DNA of 64,000 nucleotides from Saccopteryx bilineata. Taxonomy: Eukaryota > Chordata > Mammalia > Chiroptera > Emballonuridae. This document shows positions 35,852 through 46,800 of the stretch, one piece after another. Positions within the stretch are counted from its first letter, which is position 1. Every line of letters starts with the position of its first letter. Position numbers and translations under genes: made by a program. The stretch lies in the NCBI RefSeq assembly GCF_036850765.1, contig NC_089490.1:292560982-292624981 (forward strand), written 5' to 3'. The notes beneath the pieces were generated by a model, which saw only the letters and a list, made by a program, of their open reading frames with translations, did not search any database and was not told where the DNA came from.

Positions 35852-37284
35852 AACCCAAGAACAAATTACCTGCTTTAAAAAGTATCTATTTAGCAGCCCA
35901 AGATTCTAACCCTATCATGAATTAGCATTAGAACTCAGGGATGAACTTGATCAAGATGCTGCTGAATAACGATGCCTTCAGTATGATGCTGGCCAATAGG
36001 TGGTTTCCATTTACAACATCATTACTGTGCAGGCCTGGTTAACTAATATTAACATTCCATAAAATAATTTGTTTCTGATGAGATGATTGTAGATATGCTT
36101 TTCTCATCATCCAATCATCATCTATTGGGTACTGAGTTTTCTAATGTGCCATTATGCATTTTTATTCTGCAATTATGTTTAAAATACAGCAAAATATTTT
36201 AAAATAGACTAAATTGTTGAAAATTTCAAAGTAGTAGATGTGTGTAAGAAAAATTTGTTAAACAAGTATGAGGATCGTGTGTTCCTTCCTATTTGCTCTA
36301 CCCACTGACCCTAAAATGGCAACTCCATTTATTGGCTGTGTGTCCATTGGCATTAAAAGTTATAAATTTGCACTATGGCCCATAAGAATATGAGTGTGTA
36401 AACTTAGCTCTAAATGCTATTATATAGACATAGAACATAAAAGACATAAATTACTCATGCAGTATGTCAAAAGGTGATATATGCTATTAAAAAGACTGAG
36501 CAGGGTAATGAAAAATCAGAGGTATAGTAGAGGGTATATTTTCATAGACTGCAATTTCTAATAGGGACTCAGAATAAACGTCACTGAGAAAATGACATTT
36601 AGCAAAGATTTAAGTTTCTCAGGGAGTATATTAGTGAACATAGGCCGGGCTATTCTGCCTGAAAAGTAAGGGAACATGACACATTATGCACTGCCTTGTA
36701 AAGGCTTTCAGCAAAACATGATATGTGCTAATCTTGCTCACGTTTTATTGGCTGAAGCAAGTCATGTACACAATCTCAGTTCAAGGGAACAGAGAAGTGC
36801 AACCCTACCATATACTCTCAATGGAAAAATAAGGGTCTATTCTGCTAACGACCACTAAGAATGTGCTATTTTGCTCCAAAGCCAGAGTTAGCACTAAGGT
36901 GAGGTAACGAAGGCATCTGGCTCAGGTGCAAAACTTAGGGAGGCACCAAAAACTCAGTAAAAAAATAAAGACTATCTTCATTCAGTATTTTACAAAGTGC
37001 CCAAAAGTACTGCAAAAATTCATGTTGAATAAATATCCAAATTTTAAATAAAGATGAGATCAATATACATTTTTATGTAGAACCATATTAGAATTGAGGC
37101 AAAAAGAGAGATCAATACTAGTCATACTGTTATTGTTCTAAATACGGATATTTTGTTCATCATGGGAAGCTTTGTATTCATTTGAATAGTTAAAATAACA
37201 AATTAAAAACTTTTAATTTTCATTACTGGGATTTGTTGTGCCATCTTAAATGTTGGTCCTGAAGTAAGTATTTTACTCACCTTA
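35852..37284. other. Unassigned sequence, possible ancient repeats
   Basis: 36450-36680 and 36890-37200 (GGCTCAGGTGCAAAACTTAGGGAGGCACC followed by AAAACTCAG) read like old interspersed repeats that I cannot name. No gene seen. Confidence 0.4.
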
Positions 37285-37292
37285 CTCTAGAC

Positions 37293-37679
37293 CAGGGGTC
37301 TCAAACTCGCGGCCCACGGGCCGCATGCGGCCCGCCAAACAATTTTGTGCGGCCCGCAGACTAATCCACGAAGTTCAAAATATTTTGGATAAAATTAAGT
37401 AAGTCTAGGGGCCTACTTGTATTTTTCATTTCTCTAGCATCCTAGCTAGATATTAGCTTAGTTAACAGCAGTTGTGATGCGAACTACAGTTTCTGGTCGT
37501 TTTGTGACACTGAGTAAACTGCATGTATGATTGTGCTTGTTGTACTGATTTTTTTTTGTTTTCAACTGCAGTGAGAAAAGTGTTGCGTAACAGTTGCCTT
37601 TTGTAGACCTAGTGAGGCCCGCCGAACGGCTGTGATCTTGCTCTGCGGCCCACATGCTGAGTTGAGTTTGAGACCCCTG
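37293..37679. mobile_element. Non-autonomous hAT element (387 bp)
   Basis: Terminal inverted repeats CAGGGGTCTCAAACTC and GAGTTTGAGACCCCTG are perfect over 16 bp. The 8-bp duplication CTCTAGAC (37285-37292, 37680-37687) fits the nTCTAGAn preference of hAT transposases. Subterminal GCGGCCC-type motifs recur at both ends. No transposase is encoded, so it needed an autonomous partner in trans. Confidence 0.95.
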
Positions 37680-37734
37680 CTCTAGACCCAGCCCTACCTA
37701 TTCCACAGGAGTATTACCCAGGAGAAAGCAGATA

Positions 37735-38389
37735 TAATAGTTCCCCTCATCTGTGGTTTAAATTTCCAAGGTTTCAGTTACCAACCGTCAACCACAGAAA
37801 AAAATAATAATGGAAAATTTTAGAAACAAATCATTCATGTTTTAAATTTTCAGTCATTCTGAGTAGCTTGATGAAATCTCATATCATTCTGCTCTGTCCT
37901 GCTGGGGGTGTGAATCATCCTTTTGTCCAGGGTATTCATATGACAGGTTAGTCACTTAGAATCTGTCTTCGTTACCAGATCTGCTGTCTCAGTATTGCTG
38001 TACTTCTGTCTAAATAAACCTCTTTTACTTAATAATGGTTCCAGAGAACAAGATTGGATGCTGGCAATCCAAACATGTCAAAGAGAAGCCAGCCATAAAC
38101 TGCTGCCCTTAATGAAAACATTAGTACAGTTACAATAGACATGTTGAGAAGGACATCACATTCACTTAACTTCTAATACAATATATTGTTATAATTGTTC
38201 TATTTTATTATTTACTATTGTTGCTAATCTTTTCTTATGCCTAATTTATAATTAAACTGTATCATAAGTTTGTATGTATATGAAAAACATAGTATAGTAT
38301 ATATAGAGTCCAGTACTATCCATGTTTTCAGGCATTCACTGGAGGTCTTAGAACATATCCCCCATGGATTAGGGGCGGGGGATCTACTG
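37735..38389 (+). mobile_element. Tigger/pogo-type deletion derivative
   Basis: The left end (AGTTCCCCTCATCTGTGGTTT, then TTTCAGTTACC and TCAACCACAG) and the right end (inverse of CAGTAGATCCCCCGCCCCTAATCC) resemble Tigger1 termini. Near 38036 a short decayed start, with ATGCTGGCAATCC and AAGAGAAGCC, corresponds to the first codons of the pogo-type transposase. The body of the gene is missing, so it is an internal-deletion derivative. The exact left boundary is uncertain. Confidence 0.8.
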
Positions 38390-38560
38390 TTCAGTGGTTT
38401 AGATTATACATTCAGGTTACATATGTCCTATATTTAAATCTCATTTTCATTTTAAAGAGTTTTAAAACATTAGGTAAACTTCTTATTTCAGCCTCACCTC
38501 ACTTGTAAAAGAAGATTTTATATACTCAAAGGGTCATTATGGAGATAATCCAAAAAAATA
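38390..38560 (+). repeat. MIR SINE
   Basis: TCAGTGGTTTAGATTATACATTC, AGGTAAACTTCTTATTTCAGCCTCAC and CACTTGTAAAAGAAG..GGGTCATTATGGAGATAAT follow MIR order. Confidence 0.8.
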
Positions 38561-38925
38561 ATTATAACCATTTTTAAGATATTGTTCCTACCATGTAAGA
38601 ATTCAATAAAAACTATGTTATTAGAAAAAGAACAAAAAAATTTTAATTTTCTGGAGAGGTAAAGTATGCTGAGAGAGTTTTGTAAAAGAGGTCATATACA
38701 TAAATGGATAATAGGAAGATATTCTTAATAAAATGTTTATACTGCTGTTCTCTTTATTTGTCCTTGTGTTTTAATATATCTTCATTATACTCAGACACAA
38801 TCTTATTCAACCTGGAAGATGTAAAAATAAAAAGCGAAATTTAATCAATGTACATCAAAGCAAAATATGATGATGTCATCCAAAAGCTCCAAGGAGATAA
38901 ACTACTATTAAGAAAATATTTGGGC

Positions 38926-39354
38926 CTAATGAGGCAGTGGTGCAGTGAATAGAGTGTCAGCCTAGGATGCTAAAGACCCAGGTTCAAAACCCCGAGGTCA
39001 CTGGCTTGAGCAAAGGTTCATCTGGCTTAAGCACAGAGTCACCAGCTTGAGCATGGGGTCACCAGCTTGAGTGTGGGATCATAGCCACACTCAAGCTTAG
39101 CTGGCTTGAGCCAAAAGGTCCCTGGCTTGCACAAGGGGTCACTCACTCTGATGGAGCCCCCCAGCTAAGGCACATATGAGAAAGCAATCAATGAACAACT
39201 AAGGTGCTGCAGGAAAGAATTGATGCTTCTCATTTTTCTCCTTTTCTGTATGTCTGTCCTTGTCTGTCCCTACGTCTCTCACAAAATAAATAAAATGAAA
39301 TAAAATATTGAAATGAAATGAAATAAAATAAAATAATTTAATATAAAATAAAAT
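38926..39354 (+). mobile_element. Bat tRNA-SINE, family A, expanded variant
   Basis: Head CTAATGAGGCAGTGGTGCAGTG and B box GGTTCAAAACC. The middle has four or five iterated GTCACCAGCTTGAGC-type modules plus an inverted CACTCAAGCTTAGC unit. The signature GAGAAAGCAATCAATGAAC follows. The tail expanded into (AAATA)n/(AAATG)n at 39285-39354. A 13-bp duplication AAAATATTTGGGC flanks it (38913-38925, 39355-39367). Confidence 0.9.
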
Positions 39355-39367
39355 AAAATATTTGGGC

Positions 39368-41344
39368 ATAATTGGCATCACTGAATTCAAGATAATAGGA
39401 GAATAGAAAGAATAATGATAGAAAATAGTATCTTACTAAAAATAAGGCCAAAGCCTAAATATTAAATAAATAGGTATTAAAAATGAAGAAATAGCACATT
39501 TATTTTAGATATGTGATTTAGGTAGGAAGAGCTAGATATTAAAGGAAAAGCAAGGCAGTGAAAAAAATAGTAGAGCAATGGTTACAGAGATAAGAATCAG
39601 ATCTAATACTCAAAAAGGGATTTATCTGTTCGGTCTTAACAATTCCATGTTTCTCAAATGATGTGCCTTGAACAGAGAAATGCAGAGTACTGAATGCCTT
39701 GTGGCTGACACATACTGCTTCCACCAGAGAGGTTTTGATTCTACATAGAAGTGGACATGGAGCTTGGCAAGAGAGAAATTGCTTCCATTTTGGATCTTAA
39801 GGAGATGGCGACTTTTTTTAGTGGAGTTCTGAAATGTCCCATCTCACCCAGAAGCGGCAGAATAATCATATTATATATCGATGGAATACACATGAAATAT
39901 TTTAGCACAGGTACTAAAAGAGATAGGAATTTGTAGCATCACATAGAGGATGCAGAATTTTTGCATAACATGTTGGCAAAATTAAAGTTACCATGACCAC
40001 TGAAGATTTTGTATATTTGAATTATTAACAGTGTTTAGATCTTAAACATACTGATTTTTGTTGTATTTGCTCTTGCTAGTTGTAGTGATGATTAGATGGC
40101 TCTTCCATTTATTTTAGTTTATTATTTTCTCTTTACCATATAGTGTCAATTTAATTTTTTATTTTTGTAAATTCTTTAGCAAATCTTGTTTCAGATAAAT
40201 TGGGCTTGTATGAACTGTGTATTGTGTGTTATGAAATATCAGGATAACAGGACCTAAATTTAACAAGCCATATTCAGTGTAAACTCTAACATCAGTCTAA
40301 TTTATTAAGACACTTGATGGAGTTTTAAAGATAAAAAGAAGTTTTATGGTCTAAAACCTCCGTATTACAGTCATTTTATACTAGTTATATGTTTGTGTGT
40401 GCAATGGACTATGAATGCCTCAGAGTTAGAGATTGAGTTATAAGTCATAAATAATTATTTTCTGACTTTTAATGACATATATAATTCATTATCTGAGTGA
40501 TTATATTGATTAAAACTGTTTTCATAAGGACAAGGGCATAAATATTTATAGATAATCCATTCAGCTCGCTATTAAAACATGACACATAAACACAGAAAAA
40601 GGCAGCACCAATAATTATAGCTACATAGTTGACAAATATGTATGCTTTTTTTTCTTTTAGCCTAGACATGAGGGATTACATTACGAAGACTATTCTGAAT
40701 TTATGATTATGTTTACCTGCATTTCTTATTATATAGAAGGCTCAACTGGAACACTGAATTTGAAATATTAGGGGTAGGTAATAATACCATATATTTCAGT
40801 CTATGTAATTCCTGACAGAACATTCGGACTGGATAGTACACTAGAAGAAAACACCACAATTATCATCTGATAGAGATTTTGATCTTGTGCCCCTGAGATC
40901 TTTATTTTAGCATTTTTAAAGGTTTCAGGCACGGTGTAAATGTTTATCAAGAGCTGCTGCTGAACTAACTGAATGGAAAAACGATTATTCTTTCCTGCTT
41001 CATGTGTGGAATCTATTCATACAATTTTTTTTATTACCTTGAATACTTGCCTAAAATGTTATCTGTTAACATGAAAAAAAGGAAAATGATAGCATTTAGC
41101 TAATGTTTAAAGAAAAATAAATAAATAAAATAAAAAGTTCTAAATAATTCAAAGTTAAAAAATATAAAAATTTAAGTGGAACAAAAGCTTAGGCAACCAA
41201 GTTGTATGAAGAAAAGTATATATGATAAAAGGAACAAGTTATACACAAAATAAATTCCTCCTAAGAGATTGATTTCCAAAAAAAAAGCAAAGATAAATAT
41301 GAAACGTGACCTTTAGAGAAGTATCCATGGCAAAAGAGGAGAAA
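39368..41344. other. Unassigned AT-rich sequence
   Basis: No gene or element. The 61-codon frame at 39751-39936 has no family resemblance. Confidence 0.5.
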
Positions 41345-41530
41345 GGCTCTGGAATCTGATGAGCCAGAGTAGAAGACTCTGGACTCAACAGTTCTCACGT
41401 TTCTGACATAGCAAACTCAGTTTTAATTTGCTGAATCAGTTTCCTCATCAGTTTTTACTGAATTTCTGTAAATGATGATGGTGGGGAGCTTTACTTTTGT
41501 ATTACATGTCAGTAAAGTAAGACCTCTGCA
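41345..41530 (+). repeat. Probable MIR SINE
   Basis: GAGCCAGAGTAGAAGACTCTGGACTC, GTTTCCTCATCAGTTT and TAAATGATGATGGTGG are in the order expected for MIR. Diverged. Confidence 0.6.
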
Positions 41531-42279
41531 TTAGCTTGCAAAAATTATTGAATTTTTGAGTAGCAATAATTTGTAAATAAAGAACTAACTGAACATTATT
41601 TTTCTTCCTCCCTGCTTCCTTCCAGTTCTAATTTGTAGACAGCAAAATGAAAACCATTTTGTTGATATAAGAAAATTCTAATTACATGTTCATGTTGTTG
41701 TCATAATAATTACTGTTGTTTTTAACTTGCCCTGACAAGAAGTTGAAACTATAAAGAGAGTAATGAACAATTTGCAATGAATCAAAAACACGAATGTTTA
41801 ATATGTCGTGGACAATTTTTAGTTTAAAAGCTAGTATAATTTGCCTTCTGAAATTTATAACAGAAATACTCCCTAAAATTATTATAATAATTCTACATAA
41901 TTATTTTCTTTGAGCATAAATTTTACTTACTCTCTAAGCAGCTGACATTTTGAATACACTTCTTGTCATGTTTTTCTTTGTAGTCAGCTGTGATTACACC
42001 ATGAGAAATAGTATATAAGTAAAACTAATATCTTTGATTTTTGCACATAGCATAAAATTATTAGTATATTCTTAATAAATAAAATATTGTTTTTTAATTT
42101 AAAACAATTGTATTTTAACCCACAATAAATTAGTCTGTTTTTTAATCTTATACAATTATTTTGTTTTACAATTTTATTTGAAATTTTGAAATTTTGTAAT
42201 TATCAGTAAAGCAGTATGGTTCACTGGTTTAAAAAAGAACCTCCCTCCTCTTGCTCTCATATTTAAAATTGAATTGAAT
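41531..42279. other. Unassigned AT-rich sequence
   Basis: Nothing recognised. Confidence 0.5.
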
Positions 42280-42292
42280 ACCCTTGTACATT

Positions 42293-42531
42293 TTTTTTGG
42301 CAGCACCTTAATTGGTCATTGATTACTTTCCCATATGTGCCTTGACCGGGGGAGCTACATTAGACCGAGTGACCCCTTGCTTAAGCCAGCGACCCTGGGC
42401 TCAAGCTGATGAACCTTGCTGAAATGAAACCAGATGAGCTCACGCTCAAGCCGGTGACCTCGAGGTTTTGAACCTGGGTTCTCCGCATCCCAGTCCAATA
42501 CTCTGACAACTGCACCACAGCCTGGTCAGGC
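42293..42531 (-). mobile_element. Bat tRNA-SINE, family A
   Basis: Minus-strand copy: head GCCTGACCAGGCTGTGGTGCAG, B-box-like GGTTCAAAACC, then AAGCAATCAATGACC-like signature. It lacks most of the CT-rich tail. An imperfect duplication CC(C/T)TTGTACATT flanks it (42281-42292 and about 42533-42544). Confidence 0.88.
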
Positions 42532-42748
42532 TCCTTTGTACATTCTTTCTCAGAATTAAATCAATTTAGATTCTGTTTCTTTCAATTGAGGAAAAGATAC
42601 TATTTTCTGTGAAAATGTGTACTCAAAGATAAATATAAATTAAAAATCCAATGAAAAATATTGAAATACTTCATGCCAAATACTACACAGTGTCACTTAA
42701 ATGTAAACTCTAAAAAATGAAAAAGAGAACAAGAAAGAAACAGGCCTA

Positions 42749-44939
42749 CATATATAATAAACCAACAGCTATCATCATATTAAATGGCAAAAAACTGAAG
42801 GCTTTCCCCCTTAAATCAGGAACAAGACAGGGTAGTCCACTCTCTCCATTCTTATTTAATGTGGTACTAGAGGTTCTAGCCAGAGCAATCAGACAAGACA
42901 AAGAAATAAAAGGCATCCATATCGGAAAAGAAGAAGTAAAGGTATCACTTTTTGCAGATGATATGATCCTATACATCGAAAACCCCAAAGAATCCACAAA
43001 AAGACTACTAGAAACAATAAGCCAATACAGTAAGGTCGCAGGATACAAAATTAACATACAGAAGTCAATAACTTTCTATATGCCAACAATGAAACATTTG
43101 AGAACGAACTCAAAAAAATAATCCCCTTCACGATTGCAACAAAAAAAATAAAATACTTAGGAATAAACATAACAAAGAATGTAAAGGACTTATATAATGA
43201 AAACTATAAACCATTGTTAAGGGAAATCGAAAAAGATATAATGAGATGGAAGAATATACCTTGTTCTTGGTTAGGAAGAATAAATATAATCAAGATGGCC
43301 ATATTACCCAAAGCAATATACAAATTTAATGCAATTCCCATCAAAATTCCAATGACATTTTTTAAAGAAATGGAGCAAAAAATCATCAGATTTATATGGA
43401 ACTATAAAAAACCCTGAATAGCCAAAGCAATTCTAAAGAAAAAGAATGAAGCTGGGGGCATTACAATACCTGACTTCAAACTATATTATAGGGCCACGAC
43501 AATCAAAACAGCATGGTATTGGCAGAAAAATAGACACTCAGACCAATGGAACAGAATAGAAAACCCAGAAATAAAACCACATATATATAGTCAAATAATT
43601 TTTGATAAAGGGGCCAAGAACACACAATGGAGAAAAGAAAGCCTCTTCAATAAATGGTGCTGGGAAAACTGGAAAGCCACATGCAAAAGAATGAAACTGA
43701 CCTACAATCTGTCCTCCTGTACTAAAATTAACTCAAAATCTAACTCAAAATGTACAAAAATTAACTCAAAGATCTAAACATAAGACCTGAAACAATTAAG
43801 TACATAGAAGAAGACATAGGTTCTAAACTCATGGACCTGGGTTTTAAAGAGCATTTTATGATTTGACTCCAATGGCAAGAGAAGTGAAGGCAAAAATTAA
43901 TGAATGGGACTATATCAAATTAAGAAGTTTTTGCTCAGCAAGAGAAACTGATAACAAAATAAACAGACAGCCAACTAAATGGGAAATGATATTTTCAAAC
44001 AACAGCTCAGATAAGGGCCTAATATCCAAAATATACAAAGAACTCATAAAACTCAACAACAAACAAACAAACAATCCAATAAAAAATGGGAAGAGGACAT
44101 GAACAGACACTTCTCCCAGAAAGAAATACAAATGGCCAACAGATATATGAAAAGATGCTCATCTTCTTTAGTTATTAGAGAAATGCAAATCAAAACTGCA
44201 ATGAGATACCACCTCACAACTGTTAGATTAGCTATTATTAACAAGACAGGTAATAGCAAATGTTGGAGAGGCTATGGAGAAAAAGGAACCCTCATACACT
44301 GTTGGTGGGAATGTAAAGTAGTACAACCATTATGGAAGAAAGTATGGTGGTTCCTCAAAAAACTGAAAAAATAGAACTACCTTATGACCCAGCAATCCCT
44401 CGTCTGGGTATATATCCCCAAAACTCAGAAACATTGATACGTAAAGACACATGCAGCCCCATGTTCATTGCAGCATTGTTCACAGTGGCCAGGACATGGA
44501 AACAACCAAAACGCCCATCAATAGATGACTGGATAAAGAAGATGTGGCACATATACACTATGGAATACTACTCAGCCATAAGAAATGATGACATCAGATC
44601 ATTTACAGAAAAATGGTGGGATCTTGATAACATTATACGAAGTGAAATAAGTAAATCAGAAAAAACCAGGAACTGCATTATTCCATACGTAGGTGGGACA
44701 TAAAAGTGAGATTAAGAGACATTGATAAGAGTGTGGTGGTTACGGGGGGAGGGGGAGAGGGAGAGGGAAAGGGGGAGAGGGAAGGGCACAATGAAAACTA
44801 GATAGAAGGTGACAGAGGACAATCTGACTTCGGGTGATGGTATGCAACATAATTGAATGACAAGATAACCTGGACTTGTTATTTTTGAATATATGTATCC
44901 TGATTTTTTGATGTCGCCCCATTAAAAATAAAATTATTA
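42749..44939 (+). mobile_element. Young L1, 5'-truncated, 2.2 kb
   Basis: An exact 18-bp duplication AAGAAAGAAACAGGCCTA flanks it (42731-42748, 44940-44957). It starts inside ORF2, just before the [13 protein letters not shown] motif of the reverse transcriptase, and runs through FADDM (42952), the thumb, and the C-terminal cysteine motif (44265-44320) to the 3'UTR, AATAAA-like signal and short tail. The frame is broken several times: a TGA near 43416, a frameshift at 43090 (in ILENEL), a 30-bp local duplication of TTAACTCAAAA units at 43725-43775, and a shift at 44350. Same subfamily as the full-length copy, opposite orientation. Confidence 0.95.
44746..44787 (+). repeat. G-rich tract of L1 3'UTR
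   Basis: GGGGGGAGGGGGAGAGGG-type purine run between the ORF2 stop and the L1 tail. Potential G-quadruplex. Confidence 0.85.
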
Positions 44940-44957
44940 AAGAAAGAAACAGGCCTA

Positions 44958-45342
44958 TAGATACTAAAAATAAGCTGATGGTTACCAAAGGGATGAGGAA
45001 TGGTAGAATGAGCAACATATATAAATAAATAATACAAACTTTTCTTAGCTCACAAGGTCTTGTTTTGCTGACACCTGCTTTAGACAAGTAACTTTAAAAA
45101 AAAATAGGAAAACATAGTATTATAAATGGTAGACTTTTTTTTCTTCTTTCAGAATTGTGAAGATACTGTTTCTTTGTACAATGAAAAAATTCTATATCAT
45201 TTTTTCATGATATAGAATGTTTTCCTTCCAACTTTATTGTTACTAATTACTTTTACTAAATTTTCTTAATTTTAATATTTCCTTTAAAATATTTTCTCCT
45301 CCTTATATTTGTTATGACTCTTTGACTCTATATTGCCCAGGG
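44958..45342. other. Unassigned AT-rich sequence
   Basis: A near-palindromic TCTATATCAT..ATGATATAGA hairpin is at about 45190-45217. No gene. Confidence 0.5.

Positions 45343-45384
<42 letters not shown>
45343..45384. repeat. (GT)n microsatellite
   Basis: About 20 GT units, one interrupted. Confidence 0.95.
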
Positions 45385-45388
<4 letters not shown>

Positions 45389-45685
45389 GTATTGATAGCT
45401 CAGAACAACTTAATTTAAGAGCTGTTTTGATCAATTAACATTAAAAATTGATTGGTGATTGATTATAAATTTGTTTTTCTATGGAGGGAGTTGAGAAAAT
45501 TAGTAATTTGATAAAATTGGTAAGAAAAAGAAAACAAAAAAATATATATGTGCTCATCATTGATTCATCCATCCAGTTAATTCTTTATTAAGTAACTTTA
45601 GATCACCAATCCTGTGCTATACATTGAGCATAATGTAAAGAGAAAATTAGATATTGTTCTTATCCCTATCGACTTCTCTATACAT

Positions 45686-46018
45686 CAGGGGTCCCCAAAC
45701 TACGGCCCGCGGGCCACATGCGGCCCCTTCAGGCCATTTATCCGGCCCCCGCCACACTTCCGGAAAGGGCACCTCTTTCATTGGTGGTCAGTGAGAGGAG
45801 TATAGTTCCCATTGAAATACTGGTCAGTTTGTTGATTTAAATTTATTTGTTCTTTATTTTAAATATTGTATTCATTCCCATTTTGTTTTTTTTTACTTTA
45901 AAATAAGATATGTGCAGTGTGCATAGTGATTTGTTCATAGTTTTTTTTTTAGTCCAGCCCTCCAATGGTCTGAGGGACAGTGAACTGGCCCCCTGTGTAA
46001 AAAGTTTGGGGACCCCTG
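45686..46018. mobile_element. Non-autonomous hAT element (333 bp)
   Basis: Terminal repeats CAGGGGTCCCCAAACT and AGTTTGGGGACCCCTG are perfect over 16 bp. The 8-bp duplication is CTATACAT (45678-45685, 46019-46026). The subterminal CGGCCCGCGGGCC palindrome and GCGGCCCC motif recall the element at 37293, but the internal sequence differs, so these are two families. Confidence 0.95.
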
Positions 46019-46026
46019 CTATACAT

Positions 46027-46709
46027 CATGTATAAACATATGCATCACTGTATGGTAATGTATATGTTTTTACTTGCCATTTAGTGTTTACCTATATTTT
46101 CACATACAAGTTTTTTCTACAAAAAGGTTTTTGAGGAATTTTTCACAACTACACCCTATGCAATAGAAATAAAAATTAGAAATTCAATGTAAAGGGAAGA
46201 TAAGTAAACACCTACATTTTATATTACTAAGCTGTATGCTACATTTCATTACAGTCTACAATATCCCTAATGTTCTCTCCCATCACCAACAATATATTTA
46301 AAATCAGTAACCACAACACAAAGTGGACTTCCAATTATATTAGGAATAGAATATTGCCTCTCATCCTCTCTATCTCTCTCTGTATGATAAATAAATATAA
46401 CTAGACATATTGATATAATTGTATACTATTGCTACATCTGTCTAACTACATTTAATATATTTAAAACTATACAATAAAGAACTAAAAAGGAATAGGCAAA
46501 GGGAATCATAGTGTAAGCAATGCAATAAGAAATAAAATAATGTAAAACTAAGTTGTGTTTTAATAATATTTACTCCCTAATTGGCTTCATTAACATACGC
46601 TATTAAAATTCTCCTTTAGAAATTCCAAACTTTATATACACTGTGACAAACAAGCATTTTATATTCATACCCTAGAATGATACTTGCTGTGGATCATTAG
46701 TTTAGATCA
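46027..46709. other. Unassigned AT-rich sequence
   Basis: Nothing recognised. Confidence 0.5.
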
Positions 46710-46800
46710 AAGGGGAGAAAGCTAGTAGACAGCTGCATGTTTCAAATCCAGTGGGCATAGGTAAATCATTTAACCTTTTTAAATTTAACATATTAACATT
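46710..46800 (+). repeat. Probable MIR fragment
   Basis: AGACAGCTGCATGTTTCAAATCCAG followed by GGTAAATCATTTAACCTTTTT fits the MIR core. Confidence 0.55.
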
